Below, one piece after another: positions 52,617 to 60,811 of a DNA stretch of 64,000 nucleotides (within the stretch, counting starts at the first letter, position 1; every line of letters begins with the position of its first letter). Source of the DNA: an uncultured Williamsia sp. GTDB taxonomy: Bacteria > Actinomycetota > Actinomycetes > Mycobacteriales > Mycobacteriaceae. The notes under the pieces are model-generated. The model did not search any database, was not told where the DNA came from, and saw only the letters and a program-made list of their open reading frames with translations. Location of the stretch: the NCBI RefSeq assembly GCF_947494875.1, contig NZ_CANLWM010000003.1, forward strand, positions 186,001 to 250,000. The letters run 5' to 3'. The position numbers and the translations under genes are program-made.

Positions 52617-53041
52617 TCGGCACCCGGCTCGCGCCGACCATCAGCCCCGACACACAGTTCTTCTGGGACGGACTGCGCGACCACACCATCCTGATCCAGC
52701 AGTGTTCCGACTGCGGCACACGGCGATTCCCGCCGCGGCCGATGTGCTTCTCCTGTCAGTCACTGAAATGGGAGACCGTGACGGCGGCAGGCACCGGGAC
52801 CGTCCACAGCTTCGTCATGCCGCAGTACCCGCCGCTGCCCTTCTTCGAGTACCCCTACATCGTCGCCCTGATCGACCTCGACGAGGGCGTCCGACTGGTC
52901 TCGAACCTCACCGACGTCGCGCCCGACGACGTGCACATCGGCATGCCCGTGACGGCCTACTTCACGACGTTCGACACCCTCGACAAAGAGGAGCTGGTCC
53001 TGCACCAGTTCCGTCCGACCGCTGCGGCAGTGGGAGATTGA
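52613..53041 (+). CDS. DUF35 OB-fold/zinc-ribbon protein, ChsH2 C-domain-like
   Basis: The 142-residue protein has a rubredoxin-like zinc ribbon, C31-x2-C34 and C45-x2-C48, followed by an OB-fold (GTVHSFVMPQYPPLPFFEYP, DEGVRLVSNLTD). In mycobacteria this domain is the C-terminal part of ChsH2 and binds the thiolase-fold Ltp2 to make the active aldolase. Here it is a separate gene, between the hotdog gene and a dehydrogenase gene, with GTGA overlap. It probably docks with the protein at 54616. Confidence 0.87.
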   Translation: MIGTRLAPTISPDTQFFWDGLRDHTILIQQCSDCGTRRFPPRPMCFSCQSLKWETVTAAGTGTVHSFVMPQYPPLPFFEYPYIVALIDLDEGVRLVSNLTDVAPDDVHIGMPVTAYFTTFDTLDKEELVLHQFRPTAAAVGD

Positions 53042-53042
53042 C

Positions 53043-54170
53043 ATGGACTTCACCTTCACCGACGAGCAGGAAGCGATTCACGACGTCGCCCGGAAGCTCT
53101 TCGAGACGCGCGCGACACCCGAGCGTCTGACCGAGATCGAGGCCGGCGACGTCCGCTTCGACGCCGAGCTCTGGCAGGAACTCGCCGGTTCGGACCTGCT
53201 CGGGATCGCCCTGCCGGAGAGTGTCGGGGGCAACGGGGGTTCGTTGCTGGACCTGAGCATCGTCCTGGCCGAGGTGGGGTGGAGCGTGGCACCGGTCCCG
53301 GTGTACGCGTCACTGCTCCTCGGCGCCGACACGATCGCCCGCCACGGCGACGCCGACCAGGTGACCCAATGGCTGACCGGGGTCGGCGACGGCAGCCGCA
53401 TCCTGACGGCGGCGCTGTCCGAGCCGGGCGGCGGTGCCACCGTGGACACCACCTCGACACGCGCGACGTCCGACGGCACGGGCTGGCGGATCTCGGGTGC
53501 CAAGGAACTGGTACCCGCCGCGCAGATCGCCCATGCGGTGGTCGTACCGGCGCTGCTCGACGACGGCGACGTCGCCTTCTTCGTCGTGCCGACCGACGCC
53601 GCGGGCGTGAGTATCACGCCGGTCGCGACCACCAACGGCGAACCGCACGCCGACATCGACCTGGCAGACGTCGCCGTGGCGGCGGATCAGCGCATCGGTG
53701 CGACCACCTCGGGCCGAGAACTCCTGCGCGACCTCGTCATCCGCGCCCAGCTCGGCCTGGCGGCCGTCCAGATCGGCGTGACCGACCGCGCGTTGCAGCT
53801 CGCGGCGCAGTACACGACGCAGCGGGAACAGTTCGGTCGCCCGATCGGGTCGTTCCAGGCGGTGCAGCAACGACTCGCCGATGCGTTCATCGACGTCGAG
53901 TCGATCCGCTGGACGACCTTCCACGCGGCGTGGCTGTACTCCGAGGGCCGCGACGCCGAGCGTGAGGCGGCCATCGCCAAGTACTGGGCCGCGGAAGCGG
54001 GTCCGCGCGTGGTCGCGTCGGCGCAGCAGGTCCACGGCGGGATGGGCATCGATGTCACCTATCCCCTTCACCGGTACTTCCTGTGGGGCAAGACCTACGA
54101 GCTCAGCCTCGGCTCGGCCCCGCACCAGCTCGCCGAACTCGGCCACGGACTCGTAGGAGCGCACGCATGA
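53043..54170 (+). CDS. Acyl-CoA dehydrogenase, FadE29/FadE27-like subunit
   Basis: The 375-residue protein has DLLGIALPESVGGNGGSLL, a middle domain with the loop ALSEPGGGATVD in place of SEPGAGSD, then REQFGRPIGSFQAVQQRLADAF and VHGGMGIDVTYPLHRYFLWG. Its C-terminal half keeps the arginine and Q-x-x-G-G-x-G residues of the second flavin-binding partner. With 50851 it should form a heteromeric dehydrogenase. It overlaps the next gene by ATGA. Confidence 0.88.
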   Translation: MDFTFTDEQEAIHDVARKLFETRATPERLTEIEAGDVRFDAELWQELAGSDLLGIALPESVGGNGGSLLDLSIVLAEVGWSVAPVPVYASLLLGADTIARHGDADQVTQWLTGVGDGSRILTAALSEPGGGATVDTTSTRATSDGTGWRISGAKELVPAAQIAHAVVVPALLDDGDVAFFVVPTDAAGVSITPVATTNGEPHADIDLADVAVAADQRIGATTSGRELLRDLVIRAQLGLAAVQIGVTDRALQLAAQYTTQREQFGRPIGSFQAVQQRLADAFIDVESIRWTTFHAAWLYSEGRDAEREAAIAKYWAAEAGPRVVASAQQVHGGMGIDVTYPLHRYFLWGKTYELSLGSAPHQLAELGHGLVGAHA

Positions 54171-54619
54171 CCAGTACCACGTCCCCGGGCCGCACCCTGA
54201 CCGGCGCCGACGTCTCCGTCGGGGACGCGGTCACACCGATGTCGGTGAAGGTGACCACCACCTTGATCGTGGCCGGCGCCATCGCCTCCCGCGACTACAT
54301 GCCCGTTCACCACGACAAGGACTTCGCCACCGCGCAGGGGTCGCCGGACATCTTCCTGAACATCCTCACCACCAACGGGCTGTGCGTGAAATTTCTCCAC
54401 CAGTGGGCCGGCCCCGAGGCGATGGTCGCGAAACTGTCGGTGCGACTGGGAGTCCCGGCGTTCCCGAACAGTGACCTCGATTTCACCGGCACCGTGACCG
54501 CTGTCGAACCCGACGGCGACGGGCACCGCGTCGAGATCGATCTCGAGGGCGTCAACAACCTGGGGAAGCACGTGTACGGTACCGCGGCGCTGCACCTGCT
54601 GGACGGGCCTGCCCGGTGA
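54167..54619 (+). CDS. MaoC-family hydratase, ChsH1-like
   Basis: The 150-residue hotdog protein carries a hydratase-type motif, ASRDYMPVHHDKDFA, with Asp and His in the spacing used by ChsH1, and NGLCVKFLHQWAGPEAMVAK as the substrate helix. ChsH1 supplies the catalytic residues of the ChsH1-ChsH2 hydratase, so this and the 52071 protein are likely partners. GTGA links it to the aldolase gene. Confidence 0.87.
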   Translation: MTSTTSPGRTLTGADVSVGDAVTPMSVKVTTTLIVAGAIASRDYMPVHHDKDFATAQGSPDIFLNILTTNGLCVKFLHQWAGPEAMVAKLSVRLGVPAFPNSDLDFTGTVTAVEPDGDGHRVEIDLEGVNNLGKHVYGTAALHLLDGPAR

Positions 54620-55782
54620 CCGACACCATCGCTCGCAAGGCGGCTGTCGTCGGCATCGGCCAGACGGAGTACTCCAAGGAGTCCGGTCGTTCGGAACTGC
54701 AGCTGGCGTGCGAGGCCGTCAAGAGCGCCCTCGACGACGCCGGTCTGACGCCGTCCGACGTGGACGGGATGGTGACGTTCACGGTCGACTCGTCCGAGGA
54801 GATCGAGGTCGCGCGCAATCTCGGCATCGACGACCTCCACTTCTTCAGCCGCGTCCCGCACGGCGGCGGCGCCGCCGCCGGCACGGTCCTGCAGGCGGCG
54901 ATGGCCGTCGCGACGGGAATCGCCGACGTCGTCGTCTGCTATCGCGCGTTCAACGAGCGGTCGGGCCTGCGGTTCGGCGGCGCGGGCCGCGACCACACCA
55001 CCACTCCCCTCTGGCTCGCGCCGTACGCCCCGTTCGGTCTCATGACCCCCGCGGCGTGGGTGGCTCTGCACGCCCGGCGCTACATGGAGGCGTACGGGGT
55101 CACGAACGCCGACTTCGGCAAGATCTCCGTGATCGACCGCAAACACGCCGCGACCAATCCCGACGCCTGGTTCTACGAGAAGCCCATCACCATCGAGGAT
55201 CACCAGAAATCGCGGTGGATCATCGAACCCGTTCTCCGCCTGCTCGACTGCTGCCAGGAGAGTGACGGCGGTGTGGCGATGGTGGTGACCAGCGCGGAGC
55301 GTGCGAAGGACCTGAAGCAGCGACCCGCGGTGATCGCCGCCGCGGCACAGGGTGGTGGACGAGACGGCGAGGTGATGACGAGCTACTACCGCGACGACAT
55401 CACAGCGCTGCCCGAGATGGGGATCGTCGGCGACGCGCTCTGGACGCAGGCCGGACTCACGCCGCAGGACATCCAGACGGCCTTCCTGTACGACCACTTC
55501 ACGCCGTTCGTGTTCGTGCAGCTCGAGGAGCTCGGCTTCTGCGGACGGGGTGAGGCGAAGGACTTCGTCACGGTCGACGGGTTGTCGCTCGGCGGACACC
55601 TCCCCATCAACACCAACGGTGGCCTGCTCGGCGAGGCGTACATCCACGGGATGAACGGCATCGTCGAGGGAGTCCGGCAGATCCGCGGCACCTCGTACAA
55701 TCAGGTGCCGAACGTCGAGCACACGCTCGTCACGTCCGGTACGGGTGTTCCCACGAGTGGTCTGATCCTGGCCCAGCCGTGA
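54616..55782 (+). CDS. Ltp2-like thiolase-fold retro-aldolase
   Basis: The 388-residue protein is a thiolase-superfamily lipid-transfer-protein type. Y292 in FLYDHFTPF and Y342 in GEAYIHGMNG are 50 residues apart, as are the two active-site tyrosines (294 and 344) that I recall for Thermomonospora curvata Ltp2, and the cysteines of degradative thiolases are absent at the nucleophile position (VPHGGGAAAGT). Ltp2 removes propionyl-CoA from 17-hydroxy-steroid side-chain CoA by a retro-aldol step when bound to the DUF35 domain. The substrate here is unknown. It is the last enzyme of the operon. Confidence 0.9.
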   Translation: MTDTIARKAAVVGIGQTEYSKESGRSELQLACEAVKSALDDAGLTPSDVDGMVTFTVDSSEEIEVARNLGIDDLHFFSRVPHGGGAAAGTVLQAAMAVATGIADVVVCYRAFNERSGLRFGGAGRDHTTTPLWLAPYAPFGLMTPAAWVALHARRYMEAYGVTNADFGKISVIDRKHAATNPDAWFYEKPITIEDHQKSRWIIEPVLRLLDCCQESDGGVAMVVTSAERAKDLKQRPAVIAAAAQGGGRDGEVMTSYYRDDITALPEMGIVGDALWTQAGLTPQDIQTAFLYDHFTPFVFVQLEELGFCGRGEAKDFVTVDGLSLGGHLPINTNGGLLGEAYIHGMNGIVEGVRQIRGTSYNQVPNVEHTLVTSGTGVPTSGLILAQP

Positions 55783-55820
55783 AGGAATGATCAGTGGTGT
55801 CCGAGCGGGGATGGTGAGCG

Positions 55821-56432
55821 ATGATGGCGCACTCGTACAGCGTCGACATGCGCAACACCCTGATGGGAGCCGCGTTCACGTGCTTCCGTGACCGCGGGCT
55901 GGCGAAGACCACGATGAGCGACGTGGCCCGCGAGGCGAAGGTCTCGCGGAGCACGCTCTACCAGTACTTCACCGACAAGGAGCACCTCCTCGAGGCATGC
56001 GCCGAGACAGCCGCCGAGCGGTTCTACCAGCGGATGGCCCAGGCGATGGACGAGGGGAAGACCCTGCGCGACAGACTGGCCCTCGCGGCGGCGTTCGTCA
56101 CGTCGGCTCTGCGGGTCGTGGAAGGGCAACTCTTCTACGACCGCGACGAGGTCAACATCCTGCTCACGCGGAACTCCCGGGCGCTGCTCAAGGACTGTGC
56201 CGATTTCATCGGCCCGTACATCGCCGCTGCTCGGGTCACGGGTGAGGTGCGCCGCGACATCGACGTTCCCGCGGCCAGCGAGTGGTTCGCGCGGATGTTG
56301 TTCTCGCTCTTCACCACCCCGTCGCCGCTCTTCGACGTCAGCGACAGTGAACGCACGCGGGATTTCGTGGCGCAGTTCGTCGTCGACGGCTTCACGCCCG
56401 ATCCGTCCGCAGCCCGTCGACGACGCCCCTGA
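55821..56432 (+). CDS. TetR-family transcriptional regulator
   Basis: The 203-residue regulator begins with a TetR helix-turn-helix (about residues 28-52: TTMSDVAREAKVSRSTLYQY, then FTDKEHLLEA) and a helical C-terminal domain. It lies 38 bases after the aldolase gene on the same strand, so it may be cotranscribed with the igr-like operon and is one candidate for the operator A regulator. No palindrome is in its own short leader. It ends inside a terminator hairpin. Confidence 0.87.
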   Translation: MMAHSYSVDMRNTLMGAAFTCFRDRGLAKTTMSDVAREAKVSRSTLYQYFTDKEHLLEACAETAAERFYQRMAQAMDEGKTLRDRLALAAAFVTSALRVVEGQLFYDRDEVNILLTRNSRALLKDCADFIGPYIAAARVTGEVRRDIDVPAASEWFARMLFSLFTTPSPLFDVSDSERTRDFVAQFVVDGFTPDPSAARRRRP

Positions 56433-56452
56433 CCGGTGTCCGGGGCGTCGTC
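56419..56452. terminator. Terminator hairpin, 11-bp stem
   Basis: GACGACGCCCC pairs with GGGGCGTCGTC around a 12-base loop that contains the TetR stop codon, just before the convergent CoA-transferase gene's end. Confidence 0.75.
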
Positions 56453-56461
56453 GCGGTGAGC

Positions 56462-57682
56462 TCACACGATCGCGCCGGCCTCCTTGTGGCGGGCGATCGT
56501 CTCCCAGTCGAAACCCGCCTCGAGCAGCAGCATCTCGGTGTGCTGACCGTGTTCGGGCGCGCCCACCGGGACGGCGGGGGTCTCGTCGAACTGGACCGGG
56601 TTGGTCGGCAACGCGAACGGCGTGCCGTCCGAGGTCGTCATGGTGGCCATGTACCCGTTCGCGGTCACCGACGGATCGACGGCCACCTCGCCGGGCGTCT
56701 GGACGATGCCCCATGCCCCCGACACCCCGGCCAGCGCGGAACGCCACTCCTCGAGTGTGCGCTGGGCGAACGCCTCGTCCATCAGCTGGATGAGCGTCAC
56801 CCGGTTCGCGTAACGCGAGGCGTCGTCGACGAACCGCTCGTCGTCGATCAGCTGCGGCAGACCGATGGCGTGCATCGTCTCGGCGAAGAACTTCCCCATC
56901 TGCAGCATCATCAGCGTGACGAAGCGGTTGTCCTTCGTCCGGTAGTTGCCCACCAGCGGGTTGGGCGCGTCGGCGTGGGTGAAGGTCGGGGCGGGGTTGC
57001 CGCCGAACAGGTTCGCGATCGCGATGTCGGGGCCGAGGTTCCAGGCGGCCAGTCCGAGGAGCGACACGTCGACCACGGAGCCCTTGCCCGTCGTCTTCTG
57101 CTTGTACAGCGCTGCCGCGATGCCCCCGGCGATCGTCATGCCGCCCAAAAGATCTCCGAAGGCCGGGCGCGAACGCACGGTCTCCTCGGCGTCGGCCTCG
57201 GTCAGAGCGACCGCGATCCCGCCCCGGGACCAGTACGAGACACCGTCGTACCCGGGCTTGTCGGCGTCGTCGCCCTTCGGTCCGTGGCCGCTGCCGCGCA
57301 CGTACACTACGTCGGGCTTGACCGCGCGGATGTCCTCGACGTCGATCCCCAGCCGCGCACGGCGGCTGGGCAGGTAGCTGGTGAGGAACACGTCGCAGGT
57401 CTTCGCCAGGGCGTGCAGGACCTCCTGGCCACCCTCGGTCTGCAGATCGATGCCGATGGACCGCTTCCCGCGGTTGGGGATCTCGATCATGTAGTTGACG
57501 TTGCTGCCGGCGTCGACGATCCCGCTGGTCACCAGGCCGCGCTGCGGGTCACCGCCCACACGGGGTTCGACTTTGATGACCTCGGCGCCCCACTCCGCGA
57601 GAACCGCTCCCGCCGAGGGGACGAAGGTCCAGGCCGCGACCTCCAGCACGCGGACGCCGGCGAGGGGTCTGTCATCGGTCAT
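56462..57682 (-). CDS. Family III (CaiB/BaiF) CoA-transferase, single domain
   Basis: The 406-residue protein has LAGVRVLEVAAWTFVPSAGA, GAEVIKVEP, EIPNRGKRSIGIDLQ and KPDVVYVRGSGHGPKG, the family III CoA-transferase pattern. It is close in size to FRC and BbsEF subunits. It would move CoA between acids; donor and acceptor are unknown. I used the ATG 57682 where the domain begins. It is divergent from an SDR gene, with an operator A-like site and a palindrome between them. Confidence 0.88.
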   Translation of the reverse strand: MTDDRPLAGVRVLEVAAWTFVPSAGAVLAEWGAEVIKVEPRVGGDPQRGLVTSGIVDAGSNVNYMIEIPNRGKRSIGIDLQTEGGQEVLHALAKTCDVFLTSYLPSRRARLGIDVEDIRAVKPDVVYVRGSGHGPKGDDADKPGYDGVSYWSRGGIAVALTEADAEETVRSRPAFGDLLGGMTIAGGIAAALYKQKTTGKGSVVDVSLLGLAAWNLGPDIAIANLFGGNPAPTFTHADAPNPLVGNYRTKDNRFVTLMMLQMGKFFAETMHAIGLPQLIDDERFVDDASRYANRVTLIQLMDEAFAQRTLEEWRSALAGVSGAWGIVQTPGEVAVDPSVTANGYMATMTTSDGTPFALPTNPVQFDETPAVPVGAPEHGQHTEMLLLEAGFDWETIARHKEAGAIV

Positions 57683-57788
57683 GTGGCGATGCCTCCAGTT
57701 CGACTGTGCGGCAACCGATGGCGATCGCCTCATGATGGCCCGCGGCGTCGTGAAGTCGCCCACCGCGAGCCCGCGGGAAGAATAACAC

Positions 57789-57814
57789 TCTCGTTCGACG
57801 AGAACGCCCTTTCC
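57789..57814. promoter_or_regulatory. Palindrome and operator A-like site, divergent leader
   Basis: TCTCGT-TCG-ACGAGA (57789-57803) is a perfect 15-bp inverted repeat. It overlaps GAGAACGCCCTTTCC (57800-57814), which matches operator A at 10 of 12 positions. The rest of the 187-base gap between CoA-transferase and SDR genes shows nothing else clear. Confidence 0.45.
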
Positions 57815-57869
57815 GTACAGAGCTGCTCCACTAGACTTCCTGATGTTCATCACCGATGGAGGAGTGCCT

Positions 57870-58649
57870 GTGACCCAGGATGGGGCGACCATGACGGCTG
57901 CCGATCGGACCGTGCGAGACCTCGAGGGTGTGCGCATCCTGGTCGTGGGGGCGTCGTCGGGGATCGGGCAGGCATGTGCCACCGCCGCGGCCCGGCGGGG
58001 TGCCCGCACGGCGATCGCCGCGCGGCGCACCGACCTCCTCGACGAGATCGCCTCCAGGACCGGCGGGATCGCGCGCGCTCTCGACGTGTCCGACGCCGAC
58101 GAGGTCCGCCGTGTCGTCGGTGACGTGGCGAGCGCCATGGGTGGGCTGGACGCGGTGATCGTCACCAGCGCCGTCGCCCCCTTCGCGCGCGTCGACGAGA
58201 CCGACGCCACGACGTGGTTGCACGCGTTCTCGGTGAACAGCATCGGCGTCTCGAACGTGATGGAGTCCGCGCTGGCGCATCTCGATGCCGACGCGACCAT
58301 GCTGATCGCGTCGGCGCACGACGTCGGGAGACCACGTGCGGGTGTCGCCGCCTACAACGCGAGCAAGGCGGCCCTGAACGAGATGCTGCGGTCGTGGCGC
58401 GCGGAACGCCCGGAGTTGTCGCTGATCCGGGTCGACGTGGGACCGACGAAGGACACGGAGATCCTCCGTGGAGCCGACCGGGAGATGTTGGCGGAACTGT
58501 GGGACGGGTGGATGCACTCCGGTCAGGTGCCTGCCCAGATGTCGGCACTCGAGGATGTCGCGAACACGATCGTGTCGCTGCTCGCCATGGCGCGGGCCAA
58601 CCCGTCGGTGGTCCCCGAGGTCGTCGCGCTCGCGCCGCGATACCGCTGA
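57870..58649 (+). CDS. Short-chain dehydrogenase/reductase (divergent)
   Basis: The 259-residue SDR has ILVVGASSGIGQACATAAARRG as cofactor loop and ASAHDVGRPRAGVAAYNASK with Ser, Tyr and Lys of the active site. The NNAG motif is replaced by VTSAVAPF, which is unusual but tolerated. The GTG at 57870 follows GGAGGAG; ATG 57843 and ATG 57891 are also in frame. It ends before a strong hairpin. The substrate is unknown; hydroxyacyl or steroid alcohol oxidation would fit its place. Confidence 0.83.
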   Translation: MTQDGATMTAADRTVRDLEGVRILVVGASSGIGQACATAAARRGARTAIAARRTDLLDEIASRTGGIARALDVSDADEVRRVVGDVASAMGGLDAVIVTSAVAPFARVDETDATTWLHAFSVNSIGVSNVMESALAHLDADATMLIASAHDVGRPRAGVAAYNASKAALNEMLRSWRAERPELSLIRVDVGPTKDTEILRGADREMLAELWDGWMHSGQVPAQMSALEDVANTIVSLLAMARANPSVVPEVVALAPRYR

Positions 58650-58653
58650 CACG

Positions 58654-58688
58654 GGTGCGGCGGACCGTCGAGGACGGTCCGCCGCACC
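58654..58688. terminator. Bidirectional terminator hairpin, 16-bp stem
   Basis: GGTGCGGCGGACCGTC pairs perfectly with GACGGTCCGCCGCACC around a three-base loop, between two convergent SDR genes. Confidence 0.9.
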
Positions 58689-58701
58689 GGTACGTCGCGT
58701 G

Positions 58702-59535
58702 TCAGGCGTGCTTGGCGGTCTCCTCCGCCCAGTCGGCCTGGTGACGGCCCATGGTCATCGCGCCGTACCACCCGCCATCGGTCCACAGGATCGAGCCGCC
58801 CACGTAGGACATCCGAGGGCTCCCCAGGCAGACCAGCGGCCATGCCTGCTCCTCGGCTCGGGAGTAGCGACCGACCGGTCCCATCGCATCGTCGATGACG
58901 TCTTTGCCCATCAGGTCCTGGAAGGCCGGCATCATCGCGGTCTCCGTGGGTCCGGGGTTGATGCAGTTGATCCGGATGCCCTTCGGGGCGAGTTCGGGAT
59001 ACCACCACCCGACCCACGCGTCGATGACGTACTTGGAGTACGCGTATCCGCTCCAGTTCCAGGTGGCCTCGTTGGCCTGCAACCACTCGACGGCGGCATC
59101 GAAACCGGTCGTCTCGAGCAACTGCTTCGTCGTCGAGGTCTGCTTCTCCCAGCCGATCGCAGCCGAGGAGGAGATGACGCTGATCGCCGACCCCGTCGAC
59201 ATGTGGGGGACGAGCGACTCGGCGAGATGCCGTGCGCCGACGAAGTTCACGAGCATCGTGTCGAACTCGCTGAACGGCGGCCCCGGGAGTCCGGCGCAGC
59301 TGAAGAGACCGTCGATCGCCGTGTCGGTGATGGACGCGACGGCGGCGTCGATGGAGCCCTGATCGCGGAGATCGATCTGGACGAAGCGGTCCACCGACAC
59401 CGTCGGCTCCTTGATGTCCAGAGCGGTCACGCGCGCCCCGAGGTCGCCCAGGATGGCGGCCGTGGCCTCGCCCATCCCGGAGGCGGCGCCGGTGACCACC
59501 ACCCTCTTCCCCTTGTAGCCCAACGCATCATCCAT
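58702..59535 (-). CDS. SDR, 3-alpha-hydroxysteroid/coniferyl-alcohol dehydrogenase type
   Basis: The 277-residue SDR has VVVTGAASGMGEATAAILGD, LFSCAGLPGPPF in place of NNAG, ISSSAAIGW for the serine, SGYAYSKYV with Y-x3-K, and GIRINCINPGPTETAMMPAF. The shortened strand region and the long loop before the Tyr match bacterial 3-alpha-hydroxysteroid dehydrogenase/carbonyl reductase and its relatives. That gives a mild hint of steroid-type substrates. Its leader carries an operator A-like site 27 bases upstream. The reductase-like gene at 59615 is upstream on the same strand. Confidence 0.85.
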   Translation of the reverse strand: MDDALGYKGKRVVVTGAASGMGEATAAILGDLGARVTALDIKEPTVSVDRFVQIDLRDQGSIDAAVASITDTAIDGLFSCAGLPGPPFSEFDTMLVNFVGARHLAESLVPHMSTGSAISVISSSAAIGWEKQTSTTKQLLETTGFDAAVEWLQANEATWNWSGYAYSKYVIDAWVGWWYPELAPKGIRINCINPGPTETAMMPAFQDLMGKDVIDDAMGPVGRYSRAEEQAWPLVCLGSPRMSYVGGSILWTDGGWYGAMTMGRHQADWAEETAKHA

Positions 59536-59561
59536 GGTGACCTCCCTGGTCCGGTACTGGT

Positions 59562-59576
59562 GAGAACGATCTTCTC
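59562..59576. promoter_or_regulatory. Operator A-like palindrome upstream of SDR 58702
   Basis: GAGAA-CGATC-TTCTC has perfect five-base arms and matches the operator A consensus at 10 of 12 fixed positions. It lies 26 bases before the SDR start codon. Confidence 0.5.
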
Positions 59577-59614
59577 ACACGGCGGTGACGACGATCTCGT
59601 AGTGTCGGTGCGGG

Positions 59615-60673
59615 TCAGAACCGACCGACGAAGTCCGGGATGGTCGAAAGGTCGTAGAGACCGGGCTCTGCGGCCACCACCCGTGGGATCGCGTTGATCG
59701 CGTGCATGGCGGTGGCGAGGCACCCGAGTTCGGCGTGGTCCTCCACACCCTCGTCCCCGATCAGCAGGTGACACCGCATGTTCGGAGATCCCCGGTACGC
59801 GATCTCGTACCCCTCCTCCGCCGGCCAGTCCGGGGCGATGTCGTCGGCCATACGGGTGATGTGCTCCACCGCGATCTCGGTGCCGCCACAGTCGGCGACA
59901 ACGCCGAAACGCATGGCCGCGACCGTCCCGGCGGGAATCGTCCCCGCCGCCACGGTCAGCTCGCGCGGTGTCGTCGCGACGTGGCGGAACCCCTCGATCC
60001 CCTGGATGGTCAAGCCCAGCGCCGATGCGAGGACGGTGGCCGATCCCACCCAGGCGGCGGCCGCGTAGTCGGTGTTGGCGAGCAGTGGCGTCTGGTCGTC
60101 CGGAGCGTGTCCGAATCCCATGGTGGAGAACATCAGGTCCGTGCTGGCGTAGGTCGCGTAGCTCAACACCTCGCGCACGTCGATGCGGTCGGTCGACTGT
60201 GTCAGCCGGCTGAGGACGGGGGCGAGGGTCTCGGCGATGTAGCCGGGGTACAGGCCGAGGCCCAAGAAGGAGGACTGACCCTTCTCGCACGCAGCACGGA
60301 TGGAGTCCCCCAGTGAGCGGTGCAGCGAATCGGGGTGGACGAACCGGCTTCCCGTGGCGATCACGTTCTTGCCCGAGGCGAGGAGATCGCACACGTCGGC
60401 GAAACATCCCTGCAGGTCGGTCTCGACCTTTCCCATGTAGAGGACGACGTCTGCGTCCTCGGCGATCACCGCGCCACGGTCGGCGGTCGTGGCGACTCCG
60501 CGGGTCTCACCGCCGTAGATCTCGGAGACGTCGCGTCCGGCCTTGCCCTCGTCGTAGACACGGACCGCCACCAGTTCCAGATCGTCGCGATGAGCGATGT
60601 GCCGCAACGACATGGTGCCGGTGACACCCGTCGCCCACTGGATGACACGTGTACGCGCGCTGCTGTCAGCCAC
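59615..60673 (-). CDS. Dihydrodipicolinate reductase-like NAD(P)-binding protein (copy 2)
   Basis: The 352-residue protein starts with VIQWATGVTGTMSLRHIAHR, a Rossmann nucleotide loop of the form W-A-T-G-x-x-G, and has VIATGSRFVHPDSL and LGLGLYPGYIAETLAPVLSR, the GxxPGY block shared with its paralogues. I placed the start at the GTG 60673, with AAGGGG seven bases upstream; the frame runs on upstream without support. It is divergent from copy 3, and the palindrome at 60724 lies between them. The reaction is unknown. Confidence 0.8.
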   Translation of the reverse strand: MADSSARTRVIQWATGVTGTMSLRHIAHRDDLELVAVRVYDEGKAGRDVSEIYGGETRGVATTADRGAVIAEDADVVLYMGKVETDLQGCFADVCDLLASGKNVIATGSRFVHPDSLHRSLGDSIRAACEKGQSSFLGLGLYPGYIAETLAPVLSRLTQSTDRIDVREVLSYATYASTDLMFSTMGFGHAPDDQTPLLANTDYAAAAWVGSATVLASALGLTIQGIEGFRHVATTPRELTVAAGTIPAGTVAAMRFGVVADCGGTEIAVEHITRMADDIAPDWPAEEGYEIAYRGSPNMRCHLLIGDEGVEDHAELGCLATAMHAINAIPRVVAAEPGLYDLSTIPDFVGRF

Positions 60674-60723
60674 TTCGAGACCCCTTCGTCGCGATCGGCG
60701 AACATGAGGCCGACCAGCTGTCA

Positions 60724-60740
60724 ACATACATCGTGTAGGT
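60724..60740. promoter_or_regulatory. Palindrome between reductase-like copies 2 and 3
   Basis: ACATACA-TCG-TGTAGGT is a 17-bp inverted repeat with one mismatch. The surrounding TCAACATACA resembles TCAACCTACA at 63076, in the leader of a TetR gene. Confidence 0.45.
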
Positions 60741-60811
60741 AGGTGTCGGGGACCCCTCGGTGGACTTCGCGTCGTCCGTCCCCGATCGTGGTGCGGATGA
60801 TGGGACGGGTG

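Noticed and set aside
54616-55782. A degradative thiolase
   Set aside because: The nucleophilic cysteine context is missing and the paired tyrosines of Ltp2 aldolases are present, next to a DUF35 gene.
17117-59576. Operator A as a KstR or KstR2 cholesterol-regulon site
   Set aside because: KstR sites have two bases between AAC and GTT, and KstR2 sites have CAAG and CTTG arms. The sites here have three central bases and different outer arms, so I do not assign either regulator.
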